Below are positions 9,524-18,778 of a stretch of 52,822 nucleotides of DNA, piece by piece (within the stretch, counting starts at the first letter, position 1; every line of letters starts with the position of its first letter). Where the stretch lies: the NCBI RefSeq assembly GCF_900090245.1, contig NZ_FMDN01000030.1:1-52822 (forward strand), written 5' to 3'. A model generated the notes under the pieces. It saw only the letters and a program-made list of their open reading frames with translations. It had not been told where the DNA came from and did no database searches. The position numbers were made by a program, and so were the translations under genes. Source of the DNA: Micromonospora halophytica. GTDB taxonomy: Bacteria > Actinomycetota > Actinomycetes > Mycobacteriales > Micromonosporaceae.

Positions 9524-10216
9524 CTATTGGTCTGAACGTCCGCCGACCAGGTGGATATGACGTAGCCCCGGACCGAAGGCGGCAATGTGGTCGGCGGTGC
9601 CGTGGTGGGCTTTCGACGGTGTGAAGCGGCCTTCGTTGACTGCGACGTCGTAGGCGCCGCCGTGGGGGTACTCGGTAAGGATCCCGGTCACGTGGTGCTC
9701 GGCTGCCCAGGCGAGTCCGGCGCCCAGCGTGTCGAGCACACCGGAGGCGTGTCGGGCGCGGTCGCCATGGAAGATCCAAACGGTTGACCTGAGCTGGCTG
9801 CGCTGGTCGGCAGTGGGCTTGCGGTGCAGGCCCTCGGGCGTGAACGAGAACGAGCCGGGAAAGTTTTCTGGCCGGTGACGTACGGCGAGCACCACCGGTT
9901 CGGGATGGACGCCCCGCGCGCCGGTCTCGGCTGTGGTGTTCGCGAAGGCATTCCACAGGTGGAAGCAGATCAGGTCGTTGCCGCTATCGGCGGTGGTGTA
10001 GGCGAGGGTCTTGGGGTGGAACCGGCTGGTCCCGCCGATCCACAGCGACGGGGGCCCGAACGTCTCGATGACCTCGGGCAGCGTGCGGTCCTGCGTCACC
10101 CACCCGTCAGTGTCGCCGCTCAACTGCTCAAACTCCGCCTCCGACAGCGCCCGATCCAGCTTCAGCCAGCCGAGATGATGAGCGATCTCGGCGTAGACGG
10201 AGGCCGTGGTCGTCAC
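9524..10216 (-). CDS. Conserved protein of unknown function, possibly N-terminally altered
   Basis: 230 residues from a GTG. Recognisable features are GPPSLWIGGTSRFHPKTLAYT, a central STVWIFHGDRARHASGVLD and a C-terminal HGTADHIAAFGPGLRHIHLVGG. I do not recognise a catalytic family. The start overlaps the point where the neighbouring integrase frame loses its homology (about 10205-10215), so the same deletion may have replaced the native start. It reads as a genomic-island cargo gene. Codon use is normal for the host. Confidence 0.5.
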   Translation of the reverse strand: MTTTASVYAEIAHHLGWLKLDRALSEAEFEQLSGDTDGWVTQDRTLPEVIETFGPPSLWIGGTSRFHPKTLAYTTADSGNDLICFHLWNAFANTTAETGARGVHPEPVVLAVRHRPENFPGSFSFTPEGLHRKPTADQRSQLRSTVWIFHGDRARHASGVLDTLGAGLAWAAEHHVTGILTEYPHGGAYDVAVNEGRFTPSKAHHGTADHIAAFGPGLRHIHLVGGRSDQ

Positions 10217-10712
10217 CCGTGGACGCCGCTACCTCGTTGATCTCTGCCAACCGGTTGTCCGCCAATGCCCGCCGGGTGCTCGGCAGCCGCCGTGGCTTCG
10301 CGACCTTCAGCGCAGGGTTGTCTGCCTCTGACAGGTGCCCGTCGGCGACCGCCCGCCGATACAGGCATCGCAGCGCCGCGATCAGATGCTCCGCCGCACT
10401 GCGCCCACCCCGCGCGTTGCGGCGGGCCACCACATGCGTCTTGACGTACTCCGCAAGCCGCTCGATCTCCGATGGTGTCGGCTCATCGATACGCCGCTGG
10501 CCCCACTGCTCGACCACGCGCTTCCAGTACGACCCGTACGCCCGCCGCGTGCCAGCACTGACCGCAGCTGCCACCACCGGCACGTACTCCGCGAACGTCG
10601 GAGCCGGCGGACGATCGGACGCCGCCGCCACCAGATCCGCTGGAGAGATACCCATCCGCGACAGCAACAACCGAGCGGCCTCCAGCTCGGCCTTTCCCGC
10701 CACACCGCTCAC
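10205..10712 (-). pseudogene. Tyrosine recombinase (integrase), N-terminal half only
   Basis: Starts at GTG 10710-10712, overlapping the AbrB-gene stop by 4 nt (GTGA). The protein shows a SAM-like core-binding domain (FAEYVPVVAAAV, GTRRAYGSYWKRVVEQWG, LRCLYRRAVADGHLSEADNP, ALADNRLAEINEVAASTGDD). Homology ends there; the catalytic domain with the R-H-R-Y residues is absent and the frame continues into unrelated sequence. It cannot catalyse recombination. Its presence suggests the region was once part of an integrative element. Confidence 0.75.
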
Positions 10713-11185
10713 GACTCACCACCCGCGAACGCCTCGTCGTGCACTCGGGCCACCACCGCGTCCAGCGAGGCCGGCGGGTGAAGCACGAGACGTCCGGCCT
10801 TCGGATCGGCCGCCAGCAGCACCCGATCGCCAGCCGTCAACCCGCACCACTGGCGGACCACCGCGGGCAACCGCACATGGCCCTCCTTCGTCACCCGGAA
10901 CACCCCACCCGGGTCAGGGTCGACGATGATCAGACCGCCGCTTTCCCTGATGCCCAACCTGAGGCCAGGAGCCCAGCCGAGAGCGATCATCACCGCCCGA
11001 TCAGCGACGCGGCCGTGCACATCAAGAGTCGCCAGCCCATACACCGTGCTGCCGTCACGAGTAGGAGCCAGTCGCGCCAGCGGCAGAGGCGGTCGCTTCA
11101 TCGCGGCACCCGAGTCACCGCGGATCTTGAGCCCGCCTGACGGAACCACCGCCGGGATCACCGAATCGATCAGCCGGTCTGTCAT
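10709..11185 (-). CDS. AbrB/SpoVT-type DNA-binding regulator linked to integrase
   Basis: 158 residues from ATG 11183-11185. The C-terminal part has the swapped-hairpin signature of this family (VFRVTKEGHVRLPAVVRQWC, then GLTAGDRVLLAADPKAGRLV). The N-terminal 90 residues form a second, degenerate copy (TVYGLATLDVHGRVADRAVM). In actinomycete integrative elements such genes sit upstream of, and coupled to, the tyrosine recombinase, as here by a 4-nt overlap. The likely role is control of the element's own promoter; the palindrome at 11241-11270 is the obvious candidate site. Confidence 0.75.
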   Translation of the reverse strand: MTDRLIDSVIPAVVPSGGLKIRGDSGAAMKRPPLPLARLAPTRDGSTVYGLATLDVHGRVADRAVMIALGWAPGLRLGIRESGGLIIVDPDPGGVFRVTKEGHVRLPAVVRQWCGLTAGDRVLLAADPKAGRLVLHPPASLDAVVARVHDEAFAGGES

Positions 11186-11240
11186 GACCCACCTCGCCCA
11201 ACGACGAGGCTGCCACCAACGGTGGTAACAGAGAGTGAAA

Positions 11241-11270
11241 ACAGGTGGTCAAGCATGCTTGACCACCTGT
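11241..11270. promoter_or_regulatory. Perfect 30-bp palindrome upstream of the AbrB-type gene
   Basis: The left half ACAGGTGGTCAAGCA is followed directly by its exact reverse complement TGCTTGACCACCTGT, with no spacer and no mismatch. It ends 56 bp before the ATG of the AbrB-type gene. It lacks a T-tract and lies upstream of a gene, not downstream, so an operator for a dimeric regulator (autoregulation) or a recombination site of the old integrative element is more likely than a terminator. Confidence 0.7.
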
Positions 11271-11687
11271 ACGTCCAACGTCGCACGGATGCTACGCGGG
11301 AGTGTCCGAGGGGCGAGCGTGACCGTGACGCCATGATCGTCGTCCGGGGCGAACTACAACTGACACGCGGATAGCCACCGCCTTCGATCTTGTTGTCCTC
11401 ACAAACAAATGATCTACAGGCGGCTGCGTCCACGTTGCACCACCTCACGCGTCCCACCAGGTCAGACCGCCAATGGCGGCTGCCGTAGTAGGCGGGACGC
11501 GCAGTGACGGCAGTGGGCAGTCAGCTCACCGCGTACCGGCGGTTGCATGTGTCGCGGACGCCTAGCGTGCCGCCCGTTCGTAGTGTCAGCCGTATTCACT
11601 TGGGACGGCCGACGCAATTCGCGCTGGACTCCGCGGTGTTGGCGTCGCGGTCGACCTGTCGTACCCACCAGCAGGAGGGGCAGTCTG
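11271..11687. other. Intergenic region before the amidinotransferase gene
   Basis: No convincing coding frame is seen in these 417 bases; longer readings lack family resemblance and codon bias. It marks the boundary between the mobile-element flank and the first biosynthetic gene and should hold the amidinotransferase promoter. The only clear signal is the AGGAGGGG ribosome-binding site just before 11688. Confidence 0.5.
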
Positions 11688-12728
11688 ATGAGCCTGGTCG
11701 ATGTGCACACGGAATGGGATGCGCTGGAGGAGATCGTCGTCGGGACCGTCTCGGGCGCGCAGGTGCCGGTGACGGACCGCAGTCTGGTGGCGGCCGAGTA
11801 CGGGGACATCGACGACCCGGGGGAAATCCAGACCGGCCCGTACCCCCAGCATGTGCTGGAGCAGACGGAGGCTGAACTCGAGGAGCTGGTGGGTCTGCTC
11901 ACCGGGCTCGGCGTGAAGGTGCGACGGCCGGGCGGCCGCGACCACAAATCCATGGTGTCCACACCGGACTGGAGCTCGGACGGCTTCCACGACTACTGCC
12001 CGCGTGACGGGTTCCTCGCGGTCGGCAACATGCTCATCGAATCGCCGATGGTGCTGCGCTCCCGGTTCCTTGAGGGTTTCGCCTACAAGGACCTGTTCGT
12101 GGAGTACCTCAACAGCGGTGCGCGGTGGCTGTCGGCGCCCAAGCCCCAGCTGACCGACGACCTGTACGACCCGACTGCGCCGCTGGGGCAGCGGCTGCGG
12201 GATCTGGAGCCGGTCTTCGACGCGGCGAACGTGCTCCGGTTCGGTACGGACGTGCTCTACCAGGTCTCTGACAGCGGCAACAAGCTCGGTGCGCGCTGGC
12301 TGCAGGCGGTGCTGGGGGAGCAGTACACCGTCCACGCGTGCGAGGGACTGTACCCGTCCACGCACATCGATTCGACGATTACGCCGCTGCGGCCGGGACT
12401 CGTGATGGTCAACCCGGCTCGGGTCAACGACGCCAACATGCCGGAGTTCCTGCGCGGCTGGGACCGGATCGAATGCCCGGAACTGGTCGATACGGGCTTC
12501 GTCGGCAAGCACCCCCGGGGGTCGGTGTGGATCGGGATGAACTTCCTGGTGACCGCCCCCGGCCAAGCCATCGTCGACAGGCGGCAGACGGACCTCATCC
12601 GGGTGCTGGAGAGCCACAAGGTCGAGGTCATCCCCTCGCAGCTCACCCACGCCAGGTCGCTCGGCGGCGGGTTCCACTGCGTGACCCTCGACGTGCGCCG
12701 CAGGGGCGAACTCGCCACCTATCGCTGA
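11688..12728 (+). CDS. Amidinotransferase (glycine/inosamine-phosphate amidinotransferase family)
   Basis: 346 residues, the family's usual length (StrB1 type about 347). ATG 11688 follows a strong AGGAGGGG site; the longer frame upstream is not used. The catalytic set is complete: Asp in PVFDAANVLRFG, His in YPSTHIDSTI and the nucleophilic Cys in LGGGFHCVTLDV. The enzyme moves the amidino group of arginine onto an amine, giving ornithine and a guanidine. The acceptor is unknown; by context it is an amine of the cluster's product or a precursor. It is a monocistronic gene followed by a strong terminator, and convergent in direction with the 14.6-21.7 kb operon. Confidence 0.92.
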   Translation: MSLVDVHTEWDALEEIVVGTVSGAQVPVTDRSLVAAEYGDIDDPGEIQTGPYPQHVLEQTEAELEELVGLLTGLGVKVRRPGGRDHKSMVSTPDWSSDGFHDYCPRDGFLAVGNMLIESPMVLRSRFLEGFAYKDLFVEYLNSGARWLSAPKPQLTDDLYDPTAPLGQRLRDLEPVFDAANVLRFGTDVLYQVSDSGNKLGARWLQAVLGEQYTVHACEGLYPSTHIDSTITPLRPGLVMVNPARVNDANMPEFLRGWDRIECPELVDTGFVGKHPRGSVWIGMNFLVTAPGQAIVDRRQTDLIRVLESHKVEVIPSQLTHARSLGGGFHCVTLDVRRRGELATYR

Positions 12729-12820
12729 CGCCTGCGGGCGGTCGGCCCGGCACCCTGCGGCGCCGGAGGCACCCCTCACCGACCCCGGGCGATCGGGAGC
12801 AGCGGTGGACATCCTCCAGG

Positions 12821-12874
12821 CGGGAGCAGCAGACCGGCGAGCCCGTCGGCGGGGTCGCCGGTCTGCTGCTCCCG
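12821..12874 (+). terminator. Strong hairpin terminator after the amidinotransferase gene
   Basis: A perfect 20-bp stem: CGGGAGCAGCAGACCGGCGA at 12821-12840 pairs with its complement at 12855-12874, with a 14-nt loop. It lies 93 bp after the stop. A U-tract is absent, as is common in GC-rich actinomycetes. Confidence 0.85.
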
Positions 12875-12964
12875 CCGGCCGAGCCGGATTCCCTCCGATC
12901 AACCAGAACCACTGCACCCAAGCTGCTCTGCCCAGTGGCAGCGGGTTGAGGTGACCTGTTACCC

Positions 12965-13725
12965 CCGGCTAAGTGATCACGTAGCCGGGTCTCCTCGCCG
13001 GCAGTCCTCTCGCTGGTCACGGCGTTGCAGTACGCCGAAGGGATGACCGACCGGCAGGCCACGCAAATGGTGGTCCGGGCCATTGACTGGAAGTACTGCC
13101 TGGGCCTCGAATGACCGATACCGGGTTCGACTTCACGGTGTTGAGCAAGTTCCGGACCCGCCTGGTCGAGCATGGCCTGGAACGGGCCGCGTTCGACCTG
13201 CTGCTGACGGCGTTTACGGACAGGGGTCTGGTCGGCGCCGGTGGCAGGGCGCGTACCGACGCCAGCCATGTGATCTCGGCGGTGCGTGACCCAAAACCGC
13301 TTGGAGTTGGCCGGGAAGCAGTCCGCGCCGCCCTCGAAGTCCTGGCCGTGACTGCTGCCGACTGGCTAGCCACGGTGGTCGACATCGGTGAGTGGGCGCA
13401 GCGTTACGGCACCCGCGTCGACTCCTGGCGGCTTCCGTCCTCGCAAGCCGACGGGATCGGCTGGAGCAGGTCTACGGCACCGATGCGGTGAGCCTGCTGC
13501 GTTCGGTCTGGTCGCCGACCGCGCCGACGTGGCTGGCGCAGCTGCCCGCGATCGAGACGCTGCGCCAGGTGCTGGTGCAGAACTACCACATCAGCGTCGA
13601 CGCCCGAGGACGGGAGGTGATCAAGCAGCGGCAGGCCGACGACGAGGGCCTGCCGCCGGCCAGAACAAGGATCACCAGCCCGTACGACACCGATACCCGG
13701 TGGGCGGCCAATGTTCGTGTACACG
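12965..13725 (+). pseudogene. IS1182-family transposase remnant
   Basis: Three pieces of one transposase can be read. The first is SVLALQYAEGMTDRQATQMV from about 13008, where the frame is interrupted near 13110. The second is FDFTVLSKFRTRLVEHGLER onwards to about 13450. After a shift of frame there, the third runs DRLEQVYGTDAVSLLRSVWS to TRITSPYDTDTRWAAN near 13710. The IS1182 signatures (TDRQA, VLSKFRTRLVEHG, ITSPYDTDARY-like) are clear. The DDE catalytic half is missing, so it is dead. Confidence 0.8.
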
Positions 13726-13899
13726 CCTCCGCTGCCGCGAGAGGTTCTGACGCTGCGCGGCTGCCCACGCGAGAGCCTCGGCGGTTCGCCCTGTGGTTCC
13801 CCTCGATCCGGGAAGACAACCCATCGGGCGGCTGCTGTTCCATTGACGGCCTTTTCATCCCGCGCCCGTCGCGGCCCACCCAACCCGTGCACCTGAACG

Positions 13900-14544
13900 G
13901 CTGCGAACCCGCCTCACCGCTGCTGTCCCTGCGGCGTCACCCCGGCCCGCACGAGGGCGACCCGATCACGCTCTGGCGCCTCGATCGCCACGGCCGCACG
14001 ATGACCGGGGACCACCTCGACCTGAACACCGTCGAACGCCCATCCGTCCTCGGCGAAGTCCTGATCGATGTCACCATGGCCGAGCGCGGTGACGACCCCC
14101 CAACCCGGCCGCCCGGGCGGTGTGGGAGTTCTGGTCCATCGGTGTTCCCACGCGGCCCAACCAGTAGGCACAGTCCGACGCCGGCGGCCAGTCCGATTGG
14201 CTCAACCTCACCCGTGCCGACCCATGGGGGCAGCCTGGCCTGTCCGGCGGAACGTACCACCTGGACGGACAGCACGTCACTGACAGGACGGGCTTGCTCC
14301 TGGCACTGGGGAAAGCCCTGCTCGGCCCTGGTGCCAATTACGGCAAGAACCTGGACTCGGTGGAGGACTACCTGTGTGGCGGGCTCTCCCCTCGCGCCCC
14401 CCGTTCACCGTCGTGTAGCACCACGCTGCCATCGCTTGCCACGCCCTCGCCGGACACATCCGGCACCACCTCGGCGGTCTGTCCTACTTCGAGGTGACCG
14501 TGAACATCCTGCGCAGGGAAGGCGTCACCATCGTGCTTCAGTGA
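13900..14544 (+). pseudogene. Barstar-type ribonuclease-inhibitor gene, decayed
   Basis: The 3' half reads as a barstar-like domain: LDGQHVTDRTGLLLALGKAL, YGKNLDSVEDYLCGG, then FTVV-stop-HHAA, and YFEVTVNILRREGVTIVLQ before TGA 14542-14544. The in-frame TAG stands where the family has Trp, as expected from a single TGG to TAG change. The upstream part (EGDPITLWRLDRHGRTMTGD, AERGDD, FWSIGVPTRPN) shifts frame at about 14098. Barstar-like proteins are intracellular inhibitors of secreted ribonucleases. No nuclease partner is nearby. Confidence 0.65.
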
Positions 14545-14586
14545 GCGAGGCGGCGGACAATCATGATCGCGGCCGGCTGCCCGCCG

Positions 14587-15138
14587 TCACCGTCGACTGC
14601 GGAACAGAGCCAAAGATCTCCCTTCGGAACCGGAACCGACACCTTGCAGGGGCTGCGGCGCGTCCTCGGACAGGCGTTGGAAGCCGCGGTCGCAGTAGAT
14701 GAGTGGTGCGCCGTCACCCACGTGCGTCGCCTCGACGCGTCCGATGAGGATGGAATGATCGCCCCCGTCGAGGACCTGGTGCAGTGAACAGGCCACCCGG
14801 ACCAGGGCTTCAGGTATGCCCGGCAGTCCGCGTTCCAGCGGCACGACGTCGCCGTCGGCGAACCGGTCCACTCCTGACCTGGCGAAGCGCAGGGCGATGG
14901 CGGACTGTTCCCTGCGCAGAACGTTGATCATGAAGCGGTCGGTGGTGGCGAACGCCTCATAGGTGCTGGCTGCCTTGTCCAGGCAGATCAGCACCAGAGG
15001 CGGACTCAGCGACAGTGAGCTGAACGAGCTCGCGGTGAAGCCCCAGCGCTGTCCGGCAGCGTCGATGGTGGTGACCACCGTGACCGGACCTGGGACACGC
15101 GCCATGGCACGGGTGAATTCTGCAGGTGGGATGGCCAT
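14587..15138 (-). CDS. Flavin reductase (DIM6/HpaC type), partner of the flavin monooxygenase
   Basis: 183 residues. The start of the flavin-reductase-like domain is typical: FTRAMARVPGPVTVVTTIDA, WGFTASSFSSLSLSPPLVLI, DRFMINVLRREQSAIALRFA. It reduces free FMN or FAD with NAD(P)H and passes the reduced flavin by diffusion to a two-component monooxygenase. The natural partner is the DszC-like protein 143 bp upstream in the same operon. The C-terminal 25 residues (PQPLQGVGSGSEG) do not look like the family end, so the 3' part may have been altered by the neighbouring IS debris. Confidence 0.85.
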   Translation of the reverse strand: MAIPPAEFTRAMARVPGPVTVVTTIDAAGQRWGFTASSFSSLSLSPPLVLICLDKAASTYEAFATTDRFMINVLRREQSAIALRFARSGVDRFADGDVVPLERGLPGIPEALVRVACSLHQVLDGGDHSILIGRVEATHVGDGAPLIYCDRGFQRLSEDAPQPLQGVGSGSEGRSLALFRSRR

Positions 15139-15281
15139 CCGTGATCTCGCTTTCCGGGAGAGCCGGGGAGGGACGGTCGGCGGACAGCCGCTCGGAGCGG
15201 CATCTCCCGGCGTACGGGCACAGTGTCCGGCGCACGAGCCGACCGGTGACGCCAGTTGGACGTCGCCGGCGTCGACTCCCG

Positions 15282-16505
15282 CTATCCGGCTGCCGTGTTC
15301 GTCGTGGCCGGGGTTCCCACCGCCCAGTCGACAGGCGGCGGGGTGCCGTTGAGAAGCCAGTCCCCCACGGCCCGCTGTTTGAACACCGCCGGGTTGTGGC
15401 TGGCGACCGTCCTTGAGTTGCGCCAGTGCCGGTCGAGAGCGCGTCCGGAACTCGTCGCCGAGGCACCGAGCGCGTCGAACAGCAGGGTTGCCGAACGCGG
15501 GACCAGTTGAGAGAGCATCACCTGGGCCTGCTCGGAGCGGATCTCCGCCACGAGGTTCGCCTCCCGGTCCTCCTGCGAGTCACGCCCGGCAGCACCCGTC
15601 TCCGAGGCCCGCTGCAGGGTCTCCGCCACTGCTCGGGTCAGGGCGCGGGCCGTGAAGGCGATGGACGAGATCTCTCCCACGACCGACTGGATGTTCGGGT
15701 CGTCCTTGGCGAGCTCGGCAGAGCTGTGCGAGTAATTGCGCGTGCGGTTCCGCACCGCCTCGGTGATGTCCCGCTCGACGGCGACCGCGATGCCCGTCTG
15801 CACGACGAGCAGGATCCACTGGTAGAGCGGTGTCTGATAGCGGAAGCGCTGGTCGAGCGGGGCGACGTCGCACGGGTCGACAGCCGCGGCGTCGAGGATC
15901 AGCGTACCCGTGCCCGTGGTGCGCTGTCCGAATCCGTCCCAATCGTCGTGAACCGTGACCCCTGGCTGACGCGTCGAGACGAATCCGGCCACGTTTTGTC
16001 CCTGGTGGACTCCTGACACGTCCGCCCAGTCCGCGAAGATGGAGCCGGTAGTATAGTACTTCCGGCCGGAGACCGTCAGCTCGTCGTCCTTCCAGGTGAA
16101 GAGCGTGTTCTTCTGCCCCATTGTGATCGGACCCGCCTCGGCCCAGGCGTTGCCCACCAACTCCCCGTCGAGAAGGCGACCCAGCCACAGCTTGCGGTGG
16201 CTGTCGTCGGGCCGATGCAACATGTCCTCGACGAACGCGATGTGGCCCCGGAGGATCTGTGGAATGTTGGAGTCGGCGGCGGCGAGCTCGATGAGCACGT
16301 CTCCCCACTCGGGGATCGTGAGTCCGTCACCACCCCACTCCTTCGGAAGGCGGAGCCGGCTGAAGCCGGCGTCGGCCACGGCGCGTACCTGCTCGCGCGG
16401 CAGCTCTCGGGCGAGGTCACGCGCGGCCGCGCCCTCGGCCAGACTCTTCGCCACCGCCAGCACCCTTGCGCTCGCCGATGCGGTGCCTGTGTTCTCGGCT
16501 GTCAT
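15282..16505 (-). CDS. DszC/SfnB-like flavin-dependent monooxygenase (acyl-CoA dehydrogenase fold)
   Basis: 407 residues, full length for group D flavin monooxygenases. Visible parts are the N-terminal helical domain (REQVRAVADAGFSRLRLPKE, a GGDGLTIPEWG turn), the middle beta domain (WAEAGPITMGQKNTLFTWKD, SGRKYYTTGSIFADW) and a C-terminal helical bundle with HWRNSRTVASHNPAVFKQR, which resembles the DszC-type RxxRT-H-P segment. These enzymes use reduced flavin and oxygen to hydroxylate S, N or C centres. The substrate here is unknown. The stop is directly followed (ATG to TAG junction at 16505/16506) by no gap from the methyltransferase upstream, so they are coupled. Confidence 0.85.
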   Translation of the reverse strand: MTAENTGTASASARVLAVAKSLAEGAAARDLARELPREQVRAVADAGFSRLRLPKEWGGDGLTIPEWGDVLIELAAADSNIPQILRGHIAFVEDMLHRPDDSHRKLWLGRLLDGELVGNAWAEAGPITMGQKNTLFTWKDDELTVSGRKYYTTGSIFADWADVSGVHQGQNVAGFVSTRQPGVTVHDDWDGFGQRTTGTGTLILDAAAVDPCDVAPLDQRFRYQTPLYQWILLVVQTGIAVAVERDITEAVRNRTRNYSHSSAELAKDDPNIQSVVGEISSIAFTARALTRAVAETLQRASETGAAGRDSQEDREANLVAEIRSEQAQVMLSQLVPRSATLLFDALGASATSSGRALDRHWRNSRTVASHNPAVFKQRAVGDWLLNGTPPPVDWAVGTPATTNTAAG

Positions 16506-17567
16506 CTACGCGGCATCCTTCCTGGGCTTCCGCACGACCTGCAGCGTCGAGTTGCCGAACGCTTCGGTGTTGGTGTCGAGGCGTGCGAACTCCTCGAAGC
16601 CCGCGGCGGTCAGCTCGGCGAGCAGGGACTCCGGGGAACGCTCGGAGTAGTGGAGCACTTCAAGGTCGATGGGCCTGCGCTCGCCCTCGACCTCGACGTA
16701 GCGCGTGATGGTGCGACCCGGCACCAGGTCGGCAGCGATGGTGTCGTAGTCCTTGATCGTGTGGAAGCCGCGGCCCCACTCCGAGGCACAGTGGTCGACG
16801 ACAAAGTAGCCGCCGGGACGCAGCACGTCGAAGACGCGGGCGATGTGGCGTTCGCGGTCCTCCGGCCGGTCGAGCATGTGCAGTGCACCCATGTTGAGGG
16901 CCACGTCGAAGGACTCCGCCGCGACGTCGCGCAGGAAGATGATGTCCTTCTCGATGAATCCGTCGGTGGGAAGACCCTCCGCACGTGCCCGCCCGCGCGC
17001 GTTCTCGAGGGCACTGTGCGATACGTCGAAGGACGTCACGCTGCGACCGATCCGGCTGCGCAGCAGAAACAGGCTGTCGCGCCCCTCACCTGTGCCCAGG
17101 TCCAGGATGTCGCCCTCGATCACCTCCGGGTGACGGGCCAGGACCTCACGCAGGCTCGCATTCTCGGAGAGTGCCTCCCAGGACTGCGCGCCGTGCTCGT
17201 AGACCTTTGCGTAACGGTCCTCGTAACCGAAGTAGTAGCCCTTGTCCGCAATGCACTTCTGCATGGTGGAGACGATCGGGTAGTCCGCCGGAACCGTGTA
17301 CTGCTGCGGCTCCACCGCGCTGTCGCAGGTGAACTCCGTATCCGGCTGTGCGGCTGCCAGTAGGAGCTTCTCTCCTGCCACGATGCCGACCCGCTCGCCG
17401 ACGCCGACGACCGCCACACCCTCGCGGAACTCTTCCTCGGAGTATCCGCCCTCGGGCAGCCGGTAGAAACCAACCCTGCCCCGGGTGACCGTCAGCGACG
17501 CCGGCTCCGGGCAGTCGAGCTGCACCACCCCGTTCCCGTCCTTGAGGACGGTTAGGTTTTGGGCCAT
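16506..17567 (-). CDS. SAM-dependent methyltransferase with N-terminal extension
   Basis: 353 residues from ATG 17565-17567 behind GGAGG; this ATG overlaps the stop of the upstream gene (ATGA). Residues 1-100 form a small beta-rich domain (SLTVTRGRVGFYRLPEGGYS, VVGVGERVGIVAGEKLLLAA) that I do not recognise. The Rossmann domain starts near residue 150: motif I GDILDLGTGEGRDSLFLL, motif II SFDVSHSALENAR, then FDVALNMGALHMLDR and LRPGGYFVVDHCASEWG. It probably methylates a small molecule of the pathway (N- or O-). The N-terminal domain may bind the substrate or the neighbouring protein. Confidence 0.85.
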   Translation of the reverse strand: MAQNLTVLKDGNGVVQLDCPEPASLTVTRGRVGFYRLPEGGYSEEEFREGVAVVGVGERVGIVAGEKLLLAAAQPDTEFTCDSAVEPQQYTVPADYPIVSTMQKCIADKGYYFGYEDRYAKVYEHGAQSWEALSENASLREVLARHPEVIEGDILDLGTGEGRDSLFLLRSRIGRSVTSFDVSHSALENARGRARAEGLPTDGFIEKDIIFLRDVAAESFDVALNMGALHMLDRPEDRERHIARVFDVLRPGGYFVVDHCASEWGRGFHTIKDYDTIAADLVPGRTITRYVEVEGERRPIDLEVLHYSERSPESLLAELTAAGFEEFARLDTNTEAFGNSTLQVVRKPRKDAA

Positions 17568-18778
17568 CAGCTCATTCCTCCGTTCGTTCGTGAGTGAGTG
17601 TGAGAAGAAAGGAGGTCGCGGGGGCTGCCGCCGCGGAGATAGGCATCGGCGGCATTTCGAGTCCAGTGGAAGATGCCCTGCTGCAGCTTGCTGCCGCCGA
17701 TGCGCAGGTGCTGCCGGTCCAGGGCCCGCTGCATCTTCCATGTACAGGTGGCGTAGTCACGCTTTGCGAAGGCCGCAATGCCGTCGAAGAGCGGCCGGCA
17801 CACCTGCTGGAAGAACTCCGGCGCCTCCCGGTCGCGGCAGGACGTCACGATGCTCTCGAAGAGGTGGTGGTTCTCAACCTTCGCGAACGCCATCGCGGCG
17901 TGCAGATCGTTGAAGATGTAGCCAGGATCCCCCGCATAGGCGGACCAGTCCTCCGCGAGCGCCGCCCAGTGGGGCACCAGCATCTGGGAGAAATCCTGCC
18001 CGCCCAGCATCTCCAGCCGCCACAGCAGCGCGACCGCGTCGAGGTCCTCGAGTGCTCCCGCGCTGGACTTGCGGCGCACCTCCAGCTGGAAGCAGCGCAG
18101 CGCCTCGTCCAGTTCGCCCTCATCGAGCAGCGCGACGGCGAAGTGCCACCACATGTGGATGCGCATCGGCTCCCCCGTCCCCCATCCTCTGGGATACCGG
18201 GAGATGGATTCCTGCGCCGCCTTGTTCTCACGCATTCTCTGCAGCACGTGCACCTTGGCGTGCAGCGCGTAGACGTCGTCGTGATTGACGCTCATCGCGC
18301 GCTCCGCGGCCGAGATCGCGTCGGAGTAGTGCCCGCACTCCTCCAGTGCGAAGGCGAGCAGCCCGTCGCTGAGACCTGCGCCGTGGCGGGACATCGTGGA
18401 GCTCAGCTCGACGATGACGCGGCCCGTTTCGAGGAGTCCTTCGTTGTCCCCCAGGAAGAAGTTGGCCATATGGGCCAGGTATCCGGTGAGCAGCGCATGC
18501 TCGCCACGGGAGTTCTGCAGGCATTCCGTCAGCACTTCGCAGGCGCCCGGCAGATCCCCGCGCGCCCAGCTCAGCACCGCCTCGCGTGTGGTACGGAACT
18601 CGGGGCCGAGGGTGTCGGGTGCAATGCCCTCGAGAATCTCGACGGCCTCGCGGAAGCGTGCTGCCTCCATGCTGGTGACGCCATCGGCGGCCACGATGAG
18701 ACCGTGGAACGGGTCGTTGGCCCGCACGGTTCTGGGATCGAGCCGGAGGGCCACCAGGTCTTCAACGATGCTTTCCAT
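17567..18778 (-). CDS. TTC38-like tetratricopeptide helical-repeat protein
   Basis: 403 residues, all helical, with degenerate TPR pairs. The segments ALEECGHYSDAISAAERAMS, DDVYALHAKVHVLQRMREN, WWHFAVALLDEGELDEALRC and ALLWRLEMLGGQDFSQMLVP match the pattern of the TTC38 family (a His-rich 'AxHAxxHV' helix and a 'WHxAL' helix). No enzymatic motif is obvious. Members occur in several actinomycete biosynthetic clusters and their role is unknown; scaffolding of the coupled ATP-grasp, methyltransferase and oxygenase is a reasonable guess. Its TGA overlaps the next ATG. Confidence 0.7.
   Translation of the reverse strand: MESIVEDLVALRLDPRTVRANDPFHGLIVAADGVTSMEAARFREAVEILEGIAPDTLGPEFRTTREAVLSWARGDLPGACEVLTECLQNSRGEHALLTGYLAHMANFFLGDNEGLLETGRVIVELSSTMSRHGAGLSDGLLAFALEECGHYSDAISAAERAMSVNHDDVYALHAKVHVLQRMRENKAAQESISRYPRGWGTGEPMRIHMWWHFAVALLDEGELDEALRCFQLEVRRKSSAGALEDLDAVALLWRLEMLGGQDFSQMLVPHWAALAEDWSAYAGDPGYIFNDLHAAMAFAKVENHHLFESIVTSCRDREAPEFFQQVCRPLFDGIAAFAKRDYATCTWKMQRALDRQHLRIGGSKLQQGIFHWTRNAADAYLRGGSPRDLLSSHTHSRTNGGMS

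Noticed and set aside
12821..12874. Considered the inverted repeat as IS ends
   Set aside because: The 14-nt loop and position just after a stop codon fit a terminator; no transposase lies between the arms.
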